DNA of 64,000 bases, from contig NW_018343987.1 in the NCBI RefSeq assembly GCF_002099425.1, positions 9,549,501-9,613,500 on the forward strand, in the 5' to 3' direction. Shown here in pieces: positions 12,730 to 24,089 of this stretch; the first letter of the stretch is position 1; every line of letters starts with the position of its first letter. A program made the translations under genes and the position numbers. The notes beneath the pieces are model-generated. The model ran no database searches, was not told the origin of the DNA, and saw only the letters and a program-made list of their open reading frames with translations. Origin of the DNA: Phascolarctos cinereus. Taxonomy: Eukaryota > Chordata > Mammalia > Diprotodontia > Phascolarctidae.

Positions 12730-13385
12730 TTTGCCTTCACAACAACTTTATATCTCCTTTCTCCCCCTTCCATGGCTGCCACCCTGATCCAGACCCTCTT
12801 CTTCTCACTGGACTAGTATAATAGCTTTCTCAGTCTCTCAGTGCTAATCCCTCCTCTACCCAGTTGCCAAAATTACTTTTCTACAGGACAGGTTTGACTG
12901 TGACCCCAGTCCCCTTCTCTCCGCTCAACTCCAGTATTTTCCTGTTACTTAGAGGATCAAATATAAACTTTTAGCATTTAAATCTCCTTACTACCTTTCC
13001 AACCTTCTAACACTACCACCCAATGCTTGTGTGCCCCCAAGCATTGTAGGCTACAGTAACACTTGCTTACTTGCTATTCTTAGCACATGACACTCTACTT
13101 TCTGTCTCTGCCTTTGCCCTGGCATACTCCATACCTGGAATACTTTTTATTCTCACTTCCAAATTCTTCTTTTCAATAGCTGTTTTCTAGACTTAGCTAA
13201 TGTCCCATCTACTGCATGCAGGAAGCCTTTTGCTCTCTCCCAAGCTGGAGCACCTTCCTCTCTCTTTTTATATACTGTATGTACCTAATTATTTGTTGTC
13301 TCCTTGAGGGGAGGGACTGCTTTTTGTATTTCTTTGTATCCCCTGTGTTTAGTACAGTGCCTGATAATAGTAAGCACTTAAAAAT
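12730..13385 (+). repeat. L2 LINE 3' end
   Basis: 'tacaggacaggtttgactgt', 'gcatttaaatctccttacta', 'ccttgaggggagggactgct' and 'tagtacagtgcctgataa' in order: a second, longer L2 tail. Confidence 0.82.
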
Positions 13386-13824
13386 GTGGACTTGCCTGAA
13401 TTTAAATCTTTTTAAGCCTTAAAAATACTGACTTTAGTGGATTTATGTAAATTTATTGTAGAGATACAACATCATTCTAACCCAGCATTTCTCTTGGTTC
13501 CCCCCCCCCCCGCCCCAGTAATTTTCAGGAAAATATAAATAAATAACTAGCAGCACTAAATATTTGTTAGGTGCCTGCAGACTACTGTAATCTGTTTGCT
13601 TTTGACCTTTGAGGCTGCTTGCCAAAACATTTGCTATTAAAGCTGAAATATTTTGCAGTGCTTACAATATCTAGAAATAATTTCCTAAATTTCAAATATA
13701 CTTAATATAGAAAAGAAATGGAGTCAGGAACAATGACAATATGACATACATACCTATACACACACACACATACATATATATATGAATAAAATCATACATG
13801 CACATTCATAAGGAGGTATATTAT

Positions 13825-14052
13825 TGTTTAGTTGTATCCGACTCTTCATGACCGCATTTGGAGTTTTGTTTGCAAAGATCCTGGAGTTGTTTGCCATTTC
13901 TTTCTCTAGCTCATTTTACAGATGAGGAAACTGAGGCAACCAGGGTTAAGTGACTTGCCCAGGGTCATCCAGCTAGTTCTCTGGCCAGATTTGAACTCAA
14001 GGCCTTCTGACTGCAGGCCCCAGCACTCTATCCACTTCATCTAGATGCTGGT
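13825..14052 (-). repeat. MAR1-type CORE-SINE
   Basis: Reverse copy: 'tatccgactcttcatgacc', 'tggagttgtttgccattt', 'cattttacagatgaggaaac', 'ttaagtgacttgcccagg', 'agcactctatccact'. Marsupial-specific family. Confidence 0.88.
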
Positions 14053-14284
14053 AAAGAGGTATATGCATATATATATGTATAATGGATAACTGGGGCAGGA
14101 GAGTGAAGTTGTGGTAAAAAGTCTAGACTTTTTATTTCCTCAACTAGAGACTAACTTTCCTCTCCTTCCCAATTCACCGTCCATATATTTATACGTGGAA
14201 ACATCTTTACTGCTCTCATTTCTACTTTGCTTTTGGTTTTCTCTTTCCTCTGGTCACTGACCCCATTATCTTGTTTACCAGATG

Positions 14285-14500
14285 AGGGGCAGTATGTTGT
14301 GATGTTTAGAAGAGTATTGTGTGTGCTTGGACATCAGCAGATTTGGGTTGGGACTATCTTTGACATCCAGGATCTAGATAATTATAGGCAAGTTACTTAA
14401 ATTTCCTGTGTCCTAGTTTCTTCCCTAATCATTACAATGGAGATGATAGTATGTTATCTCAGAATTGTGAGGTCCAAGTAAGATAATGGATGTAAGGTGC
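14285..14500 (+). repeat. MIR-like SINE
   Basis: Degraded MIR order: 'ggacatcagcagatttgggt', 'ggcaagttacttaaatttcc', 'acaatggagatgatagta'. Confidence 0.55.
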
Positions 14501-14614
14501 TCTTCACACTAAGACATAGAGAGAATGAATTGAATTTTGGTAATTGTTTTGTTAACCTTTGAAAAATGTAATGAGCCAAAGAATCAGTAATAGTGCTGGC
14601 AAAAGGTATTGATA

Positions 14615-14800
14615 TAGCATAGGATAAAGAGTGCTCAGTTTGCATTCAGAGAACCTGACTTTTAATATTGGCTTTGACTTGTGGCCATGTTACCTTGTGT
14701 CAATCACTTCAGTTCTCTGGCATTCACTTTTCTCTCCTAAAAAGGAGGGAGCAAGATCTCATAAAATCTTTTCTGGCCCTAATGCAATGATCCTTGGATC
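14615..14800 (+). repeat. MIR SINE
   Basis: 'aaagagtgctcagtttgcat', 'caatcacttcagttctctgg' and 'atcttttctggccctaatgc' follow MIR order. Confidence 0.65.
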
Positions 14801-15167
14801 CTAATTATATGTGCTGAATGGAACCATTGTCAATGAGTTTAGCTTTTTTTTTTTTATTTCCTTGATTAGGGGTTGCATATTACATTTTTTCCCCAAAGCC
14901 TTGAATGAATAAAAAGCATTTTATTATGTAAAAATGTGCAGAGCACTATGCTTAAGTGCTGAGGATACAAGAGGAAATCATATCCATTTCTGATGTTGAA
15001 TCTTCTGGCTTGTTTGGTTGATCAGACACATGTCCCTAGGATTTCTTCCCTTTAAAGAAGAAGAAAGTTTACCTTTTGGACTGGACATGTTTTTGAAAGC
15101 TGGAAGGATTCCTCCCAGCCATGGGCCAGTGTACAACTCCCTGTAGCTATTAACTGTTACAGGTAAG

Positions 15168-15425
15168 TAGGTGGTATAATTGATAGAACACTGGGCCTGG
15201 AGGCAAGAAGACCTAAATTCAAATCCAGCCTCAGTCACTTAACTGTGTGATCCTGGGCCAGTCACTTAACCTCTACTTGCTTTAGTTTCCTCAGCTGTAA
15301 AATGGAAATAATAATAGCGGTTGCCTCCCAAGGATTGTTGTGATGATCAAATAAGACAATAAAGTAAAGTACTTAGCATGGTGCCTGACCACATAATAGG
15401 CTCTATATAAATGCTAGCCATTATT
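15168..15425 (+). repeat. MIR/THER-type SINE, nearly full length
   Basis: tRNA-like head ('agaacactgggcctggaggc', 'aattcaaatccagcctcag'), core ('cagtcacttaacctctactt', 'cagctgtaaaatggaaataa') and tail ('gtacttagcatggtgcctga', 'tataaatgctagcc'). Confidence 0.85.
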
Positions 15426-15494
15426 ATTATTGTAGCAGTTTTATTCAGTGAAAATTGTACATCCTTCAGGAGATATTGTAAATCGGATAGTAAT

Positions 15495-15600
15495 TGTCTA
15501 GATCTCAACAGAATGTGAACTCCTTGAGGGTAGGGACTGTTTAAAATTTTTACTGTATTTCCAGCAACTTAGCACCAAGTAGGCACTTAATAAATGAATC
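15495..15600 (+). repeat. L2 LINE terminal fragment
   Basis: 'tccttgagggtagggactgt' and 'agtaggcacttaataaatga'. Confidence 0.75.
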
Positions 15601-15789
15601 GAATTCATTTATTAAATATATTATTATATTATATATTTATGAAATACATTATTTAATAATACATTATTGAATTGAATTAGGCCAGGGTCATTAAAGCGAT
15701 GGGTATAGGTAAACATTTTATTGTTTATGGCCAAAGTGATTACCTAGTTACTGTATAGTCTTTTCCTTTTTATCAATGCCACCAAATCA

Positions 15790-17480
15790 AATTAACTAAT
15801 ATTTATTAAATGCTTACTGTGTGTCAGGCCTTGCTAAGTAGAAAGGTATAAAGCAGTCGCCATTCTTTGGGAGCTCAGAGTCTAACGGAGGAGATAACAT
15901 GCAAACAACTATATACAAACAAATCATAAACTAACAAGACATATAGGATAATTTGGTGATAGTTTCAAAAGAAGGCCCTATGATTAAAGAAGACTAGGAA
16001 GGGCTTCTTGCAAAAGGTGGAACTATAGCTGAGACTTGAAGGAAGCCACTGTTCAGTCAGTCAGTCAGTATGAAGTGCTTACTGTGTGTGTGCCTGGCAA
16101 ACTTGGGGTGGGGAGGGAAAAAGACTGACATCTAGGGATGAGAGGCAAGAATTGGGAAAGAGCTTCTGCAGAAGGGGCCATTTGAGTTAGGCCTTGAAGG
16201 AAAGCCAGGAATTGTAAGAAGTTGAAGGAAATGAAGGAGAAAGGCATCCAGGCATAGAGGACAGCTGATGCGAAGGTACTGTGCTGGGTGATGGAGCCTA
16301 AGGTGTGAGGAGCAGCAAGTAGGACAGCATGACTGAGCTGAATGTGTGTAGGAGGAATAATAAGATGATTAGAAAGAAAAATAGGAAGAGACTAGGTTGT
16401 AAAGAATGGTAAGTAACAAGCAGCGGAGTTTCTAATGTATTTCAGAGGTAATAGGGAGTCACAGGAATTTATTGGTTGGGAGGATGAGGAGTTCTTTGGT
16501 CAGACATGTTTTATAAAAAGTATTTTGGCAGCTGTGTGTAGTATGGTTTGGAGTGGGAAGAAACATGAGGCAAGGAGATTTTAATTATAAGGGTGAGAGG
16601 AGATAAGGGAATGAAGTGGGGCTGTGTGAATGAAAAGAAGAGTTAGTTGTGAGGGGCAGCTAGGTGGCACAGTGGATAGAGCACCAGCCCTGAAGTCAGG
16701 AGAACCTGAGTTCAAATTCGGCCTCAGACCCAACACTTGATACTTACTAGCTGTGTGACCTTGGGCAAGTCACTTAACCCCAATTGCCTAAAAGAAAAAA
16801 AAAGAGTTGTGGGGATAGAAATGACAAGATTTGGCAGCTGTTAACTCCCAATATGTAGATTGACTGAGATATCAAGTGACTGACAAGATTGTGATGCCTC
16901 TACAGACATAGAGATGTTTGGAAAAGGGGTGGGCTTAGGGGAAAGGTAAATTATCAACGAGAATTCAGTAAGCTCTTACTACTTGCTAAACCCTGGGGAT
17001 ACAAAGAAAGGCAAAAAGATAGTGCTTGCTCTCAAGGAGCTTACATCCTAATTGGGGAAACAATATATAAACAATTAAGTAGATACAAGATAATGATTTC
17101 TGTTTTTTGATATGCTGAGTTTGAGAAATCTATGGTGTGTCCACTTTGAAATACCTTCTAGGCAGCTGATGATGTGGGACTGGGGTTTAGGAGAGAGATT
17201 AGGGCTGGATATCACATCTCCATAGAGATGATAACTGGAACTTGAGATGAGATCACTAAGTGAAAAATGAGAGCCCAGTGAGAAAGTGAGCCTAGGACAG
17301 TACCTTGGAGCGTACCCACAGTTAATGGGTGTAACTATGCCAGTGAAGAACGCTGAGAAGGAATCATCTGATGGGGAGCAGAAGTCAGAGAAAACTTCGT
17401 CTCGAAAACAGAAGGAGGAAAGATTAACCAAGAGAAGGAGCTTACATTCTAGGGGCCTAGGGTTTAACCACATGTATCTA
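15790..17480 (+). repeat. Ancient interspersed repeat, long copy
   Basis: Longest copy of the unnamed family also at 7860: 'ttattaaatgcttactgtgt', 'gggagctcagagtctaa', 'gcttcttgcaaaaggtggaa', 'agacatgttttataaaaagt', 'tttggcagctgtgtgtagta', 'gatatgctgagtttgaga', 'gagcctaggacagtacctt'. A tRNA-SINE (16654-16803) and probably a second head of the same family (16955-17090) interrupt it. Confidence 0.6.
16654..16803 (+). repeat. Marsupial tRNA-derived SINE (SINE1/WSINE1 type)
   Basis: Full-length: GGCAGCTAGGTGGCACAGTG start with A-box-like segment, B-box GAGTTCAAATTCGG, CAAGTCACTTAACCCCAATT and an A-rich tail. Imperfect duplication of the flank (AAGAGTTAGTTGTG / AAGAGTTGTG). Confidence 0.93.
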
Positions 17481-17709
17481 CTTAGAGTCCATACAAAGTA
17501 CTAACAAGAAAACCTCTTGGTCCCTTTTCCACAGATTACCACAGATTTCCAGAACCAGAAAAAGAAATGTCTTGTCAAAGATCGAAAAATTGCAGTTTAG
17601 GTTTAAGCAGCTTTGGGTCCACCACAATCTAATAAGCACTTTTTACACACCTACTTTGCTAGAGGCACCTTGCTAAGCACTGGGGGTTACAAAGACAAAA
17701 AAAAAATCC

Positions 17710-18035
17710 AGTGTAATAAAAAATGTAATAGACTTCAAAAATGACTGTATGGATAGATGTTGTGTTAGGGCTTCCCAGTTTGATAGGTTTCAAACTGGTA
17801 TAATCTACTTTACAAATTCTGAATTTGAGTTACTTTCAAAATTTGTGTTATAATTTGCTGGTGTTCACTGTACTATTGATTTCTATCTACCTTGGTTTTT
17901 TATATGACTTAGTAAAAGCATTTGCAATCTTAGTTGGAACTTAAAAGACCTAGGAGAATCCACAGAAGAATCTGTCCTTTGTCTCCATCTCTAATGTATT
18001 AACCTAAGGCAATTTAAATGGTCTGTTTATTATTG
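17710..18035. other. Unique-looking intron sequence
   Basis: No feature recognised. A short scrap of the ancient repeat family lies just before it (17630-17700). Confidence 0.4.
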
Positions 18036-18039
18036 GATA

Positions 18040-18490
18040 TATTAAATCAAACAGCTGCTAGAGTCTGGGCAGCTAGGTGGCATAGTGAATAGAGCTGTGG
18101 CCTTGGAGTCAGGAGGACCTGAGTTCGAATCCAGCCTCAGACACTTAACACTAGCTGTGTGATCCTGGGCAAGTCACTTAACCCCAATTGCCTTACCAAA
18201 AAAGCAAACAAAATAAACAAACAAACAAACAAACAAAAAAAAACAGCTGCTAGGTGGTGGACTGGATAGAATCTTGAAATCAGGAAGACTCATTTTCATG
18301 AGTTCAAATCTGGCTTGGACACTTACTAGCTGTGGGACCCCAGGCAAGTCACTTAATCCTGTCTGCCTTAGTTTCTCATCTGTAAAATGTGCTGAAGAAG
18401 AAAATGGCAAACTAGTCCAATATCTTTGCCAGGAAGATCCCAAATGGGGTCATGAAGAATTGGACATGACTGAAAAATGACTGAACAATA
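18040..18490 (+). repeat. MAR1-type CORE-SINE (split)
   Basis: Head at 18049-18061, remainder 18254-18490 ('gttcaaatctggcttggac', 'ctcatctgtaaaatgtgctg', 'ccaaatggggtcatgaaga', 'gactgaaaaatgactgaac'). Near-duplicate flanks ATATTAAATCA (18039-) and ATATTGAATCA (18488-) suggest its own TSD. Confidence 0.88.
18062..18240 (+). repeat. tRNA-derived SINE inside a MAR1 SINE
   Basis: Full-length SINE1/WSINE1-type copy with (AAAC)n-rich tail. Exact 13-bp duplication AAACAGCTGCTAG at 18049-18061 and 18241-18253 brackets it. Confidence 0.94.
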
Positions 18491-18499
18491 TTGAATCAG

Positions 18500-19411
18500 A
18501 TCACCGTCTTTTGGAACTTTTCCATGGCTCACTCAAGACAGTTTGTAGTTATGTAGTATGGCCTCATCCCTGGTTAGTTCAAGAAGCAGTCACAGGGTTA
18601 CTATTTAATCTGAAATTTCTGAAGATGTAAATAATTGCAAAGAGCTGTGAAGACAGAGCTTTAAATTGGCACCTGCCCAGACCAATGTCAGCTTTACTTC
18701 CAAAGTTCATTTTGCTCTTTAACTGCTCGTGTTAAAGAGCCCTTGCCCATGTTTTTCTTAGAATATTCATACTGAACAAAATCTTAACTTAAATAAGAAA
18801 TACCTCAACTGTTGTACAGACTGGGCAGCGACTTTTCAGCCTGAAATAGGAAAAGTAGAGTCTCAGGTCCTACTTACTTTTCTTTCTTAAATCTGTGGTA
18901 TTGTTTGGAACAGAGTGGATTTCTACCCTTTTAGGTGATCACAAAGAGGTCTTAGAGCCCATACGTTTAATGTGACTTTAGTTATGAAGAGAATAAGTTT
19001 TCAGGCTTTTTAGTTGCCAATTATCAGAGTGTATGAAATAAGTTATTTCTTATTTATGAATTTGAATTTTGGCATGCTATTAACCTTGCTGTGTTGTTAG
19101 AAATAGATTTGAGATATACCGTTGTGTATACTAGCTATGAATGGAAAATTGTCACTTGATATAAAGCCACTGGGTCTATTATAAAGCTAAAAATGGAAAA
19201 AGCGCATATGTAGTATCTGTAATTTATGATAATTTGAATAAAGTCATAATACTTCATTTCAAACTGAACATTCAAGAGTCTGTTTTTTTAGACCCCTTTA
19301 GAATTAACTGGACCTAATCCAGAGGGTTTATTTAATATGTGTGTCTTCTGTACTGAATTTTGGAATATTTTACTTTTAATCAACTAATGATAGTTCACAT
19401 CTAGGAATAAA

Positions 19412-19443
<32 letters not shown>

Positions 19444-20690
19444 TGTACACATTATCTTATTGTAGAACATGGGGAAAAGAAACAAATTAAAATATTTTCA
19501 AAAAATGGTAGGAAAAATGTACAGTTCTAGGCACCAATTCCACCAATTAAAATATAATAGGCATGCTGCTCTTAAGACAACAGTCTCACCACAGTGGGGG
19601 AAATAGGAAATGGGTAACTAGTCTACTTGGGCTATATAACAGATGTGATTCTCACCTCCACCCCTTTCTTTAGTTTTGGCTTAGCATTTGATATTTAAAA
19701 CCTTTGTCTGGTGTTAAGGTTTATTTCAAGTGACTGGTTTGGGGATAAATTTTTTTTCTTCCTGTTTCAATGGAATTGCTCATTCTACTTCTTACTTTAC
19801 ATTTAGTTTCAGATGGACCAACAATCATGAGCCTTAATAAATAGTCATGAATTATATTCTGTCATCAGACAAAGTTGAAAGGCTAAATTAAATGAATAGA
19901 TCCAAGCTAGGTGGTGTTGTTGTGTGGCTTCTTTAGGATATTCCAACAAGCATTGTTTATGATACTCAAAGAGTGTGGATAGAAAAGTTTTATTGGCATG
20001 TGGCAAATATAGAATGAGCCCAGTTTTTGGAATTTATTGGAAATACCTGCCCTCTGTGAGGTTTAACTGCGGTCATTAATGGTGCATCCAACAGCTTTGC
20101 TGGGTAACCTAATCCTGTCCTGACATTGGGAGCCTGGTCTTTATTAGCTTGCATTGAAGGAATCTGCCTGCTTCTTCTGTGACATTAACATTCAGAAACA
20201 TATCAGCTGTGAATGTGCCCTCTTAGTAAAATTTCTTCAAATGTATTAACCATTCCCTGGCCACTCTTCTGGTTTGGGTTTGTCAAAAAGTATGGTAAGA
20301 GAAGGGAGACAGCAGTCTCACTTTGGAAAACAGAAACTTTAGACAATAGAGATGAGTTGATTCCTAATTTTAAGATATTTCTAATTAAAGAATCTACTTG
20401 TAGATGAGCAAGTAGATGCATTGTGCTGTAGTGTAGGTCATATCACAATTAAACTTTTCCTTAAGGTGGAACTTATTTACATTTTTTCCAGTTTATATTT
20501 CCTTATAATTTAAGGCTTTTTTCTGTGTTCATATATTTTCTGATACTATTCTGACCTTAAATTCCTACTGTTTGCCCAGCATTTTCTGTAGTGTGCATTC
20601 ATGTCTCAGATTTACTTGGTGAATATCCTCATTGTTGTAAAACCAGCCTTGAATAAACAGAGGTTCTTATATATGCTACTTATGACCTTT
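18500..20690. other. Unique-looking intron, 2.2 kb
   Basis: Apart from the TG run at 19411-19446 I see no repeat family, exon or RNA gene. It is the longest repeat-poor stretch in the upstream intron. Confidence 0.5.
19411..19446. repeat. (TG)n microsatellite
   Basis: About 17 TG units with one interruption. Confidence 0.95.
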
Positions 20691-20834
20691 ACAGAATTTC
20701 AGAGTTGGAAAGGCATCCAGATAGATAAATAGATAAAGCATTTATTAAAAGTGCCTACCATGTGGCAAACACTGTTCTAAGTGCTGAAGAAACAAATACA
20801 ATTGAACAAGGTAGCCCCTGGCCCTCAAGTAGTT

Positions 20835-22643
20835 TATATTCTTTTTTAAAAAATTATTTAATTTCTATTCTAAATTCTTTCCCTCCTACCTCCCTCTTTC
20901 CCCATCAAGAAATTCTGCAAGATAAAACAAAACCTATTACAAATATGTATAGTCATGCAAAACAAATTCTTACATTAGGCATCCCCCACCCCCCTTCAGT
21001 GACTCACTCAGCACTCCGAATCCATCACTTCTCTATCTGGAGGTGAGTATATTCAGTCTTCTGGAATTGTGATTGATAATTGTGTTGATCATATTTCCGA
21101 TTATCAAAGTTGTTTATCTTTATGATGTTGTTAGTGTATAAGTTGTTCTCCTGGTTCTGCTCATTTCACTTTACATTATTTTATATATCTTCCCAAGCTT
21201 CTCTGAAACCATTCCCTTTATCATGTCTTGCAGCACAGAAATATTCCATCACATTCCCATACTATAACTTGGTCAGCCATACCGTAGTGGATGGGTACCC
21301 CCTCAGTTTCCAGTTCTTTGGCACCACAGAAAGAGTTGCTAAAAATGTTTTTATACATATAATTTTCTTTTTTCTTTGTTCTCTGTGGAGTATAAATGTA
21401 GTAGCAGCATCATTGATGCAGTTTAATAGCTTTTGGGGCATACTTTTAAATTGCTTTCCAGAATTAGTGGACCAGTTCACATAGCTCTACTAGTAGAGTA
21501 CTAATGCATCTGTTTTCCCACAGATGTTCCAGCACTAGTTGTTTTCCTTTTTTGTCAACTTTACTAATCTGATGGGTGAATGTGAAATGGTACCTCAGAG
21601 ATGTTTTAATTTACATTTTTCTAATTATTATTGATTTAGAGCATTAAAAAAAAACAATTTCACTTCCATTTGGTTTTTAAGATCATTTTTTAAAACTCTT
21701 AAAGCAACAATAACAACAACCCTCTTGCCTTTTTTTTTTTAACTCTTCTAGGAATTCCAGTTAGACTAGTGTCCAAGGTGCAGTTTTCTTTGAAGCTTTG
21801 CTTGTAGATCTTTTTGAGTCTTTTCTTCTGGGTTTATGTCTTTAGCTTCTCTGTCACCATAATAATTTTTTATGATAGGATTCTTTTTCGTTTGATCATT
21901 CTTCTGGCCTAGTTCTTATCTTTGGACTAGACTTTGCGCAATTCTGTGGGGACTGTCTGGTCGGAACTTCTCTCCACTACTTTCTACTTTCTGGCCTGTC
22001 ACTTTCACAGCTCAGGCTTGGCACCCAAGCTTTCAGCATCCCCCAAGTGATGTGATCCAGGGTGAAGCCTACTCATTGCCCTCCTGGTCTATGTTCTACG
22101 TGTTCCTGGCTCTGTTTTGAGTTTACTATCTTGTGTCTGGTTGGGAGTTTCAGAAGACTACTGATAAACTCAGCCACTGTTAGCCCACTGGGAAGCTTTG
22201 TAGGTTCAGAGCAACTCACCTTTAGGTTCTCCTTTGGTCTTGGACTCCTGCCCTGCACACTCTACTGTAGGCTTCAACCTGGATAGCTGGCTTTGGTCTT
22301 GGGATCAGAGCCACTCAGCTTCTGTTTTCTTCCTTGCCCAGTATACAGTACTGAGTATGCCAGGACATAGTCCTGCAACTGCACATCCCTGCAGTCCTAG
22401 GTGCAGATTCCTCTTTGTCTCCAGGCTAACTCACACTGGATGGTGACCCCAGAGTTGCTAGAGAGCACCCATTTTTGTACCTTCTTGAGTTCAGGGATCT
22501 CCTAAGATCTCTTCTTCCACAGTATTTCCTGCCTTGGTGCCTAGTGTTAACTTTTTCAGTCCCTGAGCACTAGAATACTCTGTTAGCAACTACACACGGC
22601 CAGACTCTGTCCCCATTATCTGTCTTCCTAAGTCAACCAGGGT
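20835..22643 (-). mobile_element. L1 minus strand, 3' part and 5' UTR; hosts the provirus
   Basis: 20835-21640 is the 3' end and ORF2 C-terminal region in reverse ('cctggttctgctcatttca', 'ttggtcagccataccgtag', 'ctaatctgatgggtgaatgt'). 21660-21880 matches the start of ORF1 as also seen at 39.3 kb ('ttctttgaagctttgcttgt'). From there to 22643 it is GC-richer L1 5' UTR. The element resumes at 27556 beyond the provirus. Most of ORF1/ORF2 is missing, so it is internally deleted or two joined pieces. Confidence 0.8.
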
Positions 22644-22649
22644 CAGAAG

Positions 22650-23055
22650 TTCCCGGAGCGCCTGCGGCCCCCGGCTGTGGTCTGATGCCAGCAGAGTGTG
22701 AAGAGAGAAAGAATAACAGGCCAGGTGAGAGCAGTGAAGAACAAACTCTGTTTATTGATCTGAGGGCTCAGGCATATATAGTACTGGCTCAAGCAATAGT
22801 AACACTATTATTCATGAAAAGTACAAATCTAATTAAGTGATTTCCTTACTTCCTTGTACCTTGTCTGTTACATTCTTTCCTGCGTCCTGTCCTGTACCCC
22901 ATCCGTTTCCTCCCTTCCTGCATCCTGTTCTCAAGAGACGGAACAGGGGGGTGGTGAGCAGACATCCTGAGTTTCACAGCTGTCAGGGTTAGTACAAGCT
23001 GCAGGTAAGACCTGGGCTGGCCTGCCCTCCAACTCCCCAAAGCCGGCCCTCTACA
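22650..23055 (-). repeat. 3' LTR of the provirus
   Basis: 406 bp, nearly identical to the 5' LTR over its whole length, directly preceded by a polypurine tract in proviral direction. Confidence 0.93.
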
Positions 23056-23066
23056 TCTCCCCCTTT
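23056..23066 (-). promoter_or_regulatory. Polypurine tract of the provirus
   Basis: AAAGGGGGAGA on the minus strand, abutting the TG of the 3' LTR: the plus-strand primer position in retroviruses. Confidence 0.9.
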
Positions 23067-23466
23067 CTTCTGTTCTAGTTTGAGAACGTGGGATGCACAT
23101 CAGGGGAAAACTCAAGAGTAACAAGAATACTATCAAGGTACGAAATGCAACAGCAAACTTGAAATATTCTGGAAAGTGTTAAGTTGCTTGATATAGTACA
23201 ATAGCTTATAAACAATATCTTGAGGATCAATACCATCCATGTTATATTTTTGGAATGCCAAGCACCCTGAAGCTTATTCAATACTCGATCAGGAGTTACA
23301 TTGGTAGTATTAGAAAGCAAATAGGAAGTTACACAAACAAAAGTATAGCGGTCAAGTTACAGGTTTAACCCAAGGGGGGTAAGGCATGTAAGTCCAATGT
23401 AATCATGACTCCATCCCAGAGCCATCTGCGACAGTCATCATTGTAAAAAGGACAGTCAGCATTTTA
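23067..23466 (-). other. Segment between integrase remnant and 3' LTR
   Basis: About 400 bp without a recognisable protein. A short hydrophobic stretch just before the polypurine tract could be the last trace of an env membrane anchor; this is a guess. There is no room for a full env. Confidence 0.4.
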
Positions 23467-24085
23467 TTATTGGCTCTTCATCTTCTCGGTCTCGCCTTCC
23501 TCCTCCACTTGTCTCTCTGACCAGTTTTTCCTTTGATGCTCAGGGTCTCTATCCCTCTGGTCAGTATGCTGACAGGTACGGATGTTCCTCTCGGGAGCCC
23601 AGACTGGTTCTCCTGCATGTTCTGGAAAAACACAAGCATAACCTCGACCCCAGGTTAGTAATTTTACTGGACCATCCCAATTACCCGTCTTTGGATCCTT
23701 CCACATTACTGTGACATCTGGTTGCTCATCTAACAACCTGTCCTTTTGCCCTGCAAAATGTTTTTGTGCAGTAGTACATCCCTGATCATCTAGTGTCAAA
23801 AATTACCTGATCCAATCTCCTTTTTAAATTTATGGCATATATGATCTGATCCAATCTCCTTCTTGCCCTATTTTCTATTCCCTCTTTTTTCTGTTTATCA
23901 AGGAGGATTTTAATATCCTTGTTGCACCTTTCAACAATGGCTTGTCCAGTAGGATTGTACAGGATGCCAGTAGAGTGAGTGATATTATAGGTGAGACAAA
24001 ATTGTGCAAAATTCCTGCTAGTATAGGCGGGACCATTGTCAGTCTTGAGGTGTCTTGGATTGCCAAGAATATTAAAGCAAAACAA
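23467..24085 (-). pseudogene. Remnant of retroviral integrase (end of pol)
   Basis: Only the later part of integrase is left. Visible motifs: KTDNGPAYTS and GQAIVERCNK of the catalytic core, and LLTWGRGYACVFP with EPVWAPERNIR of the C-terminal DNA-binding domain. The pattern (WGRG(F/Y)ACV, PVW) is that of betaretroviruses and HERV-K-type class II elements. Upstream in proviral direction the similarity stops abruptly at about 24090, where AT-rich non-retroviral sequence begins. Fossil, not a functional gene. Confidence 0.88.
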
Positions 24086-24089
24086 GAAA

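Noticed and set aside
22846-23136. 96-codon open frame in the LTR region, minus strand
   Set aside because: Mostly LTR U3 sequence; the same frame recurs in the other LTR. Not a gene (an SAG-like LTR protein was considered, but there is no similarity I can state).
23067-23330. Complete env gene
   Set aside because: Only about 400 bp separate integrase from the 3' LTR, and no surface or fusion-peptide motif is seen; at most a trace of a membrane anchor.
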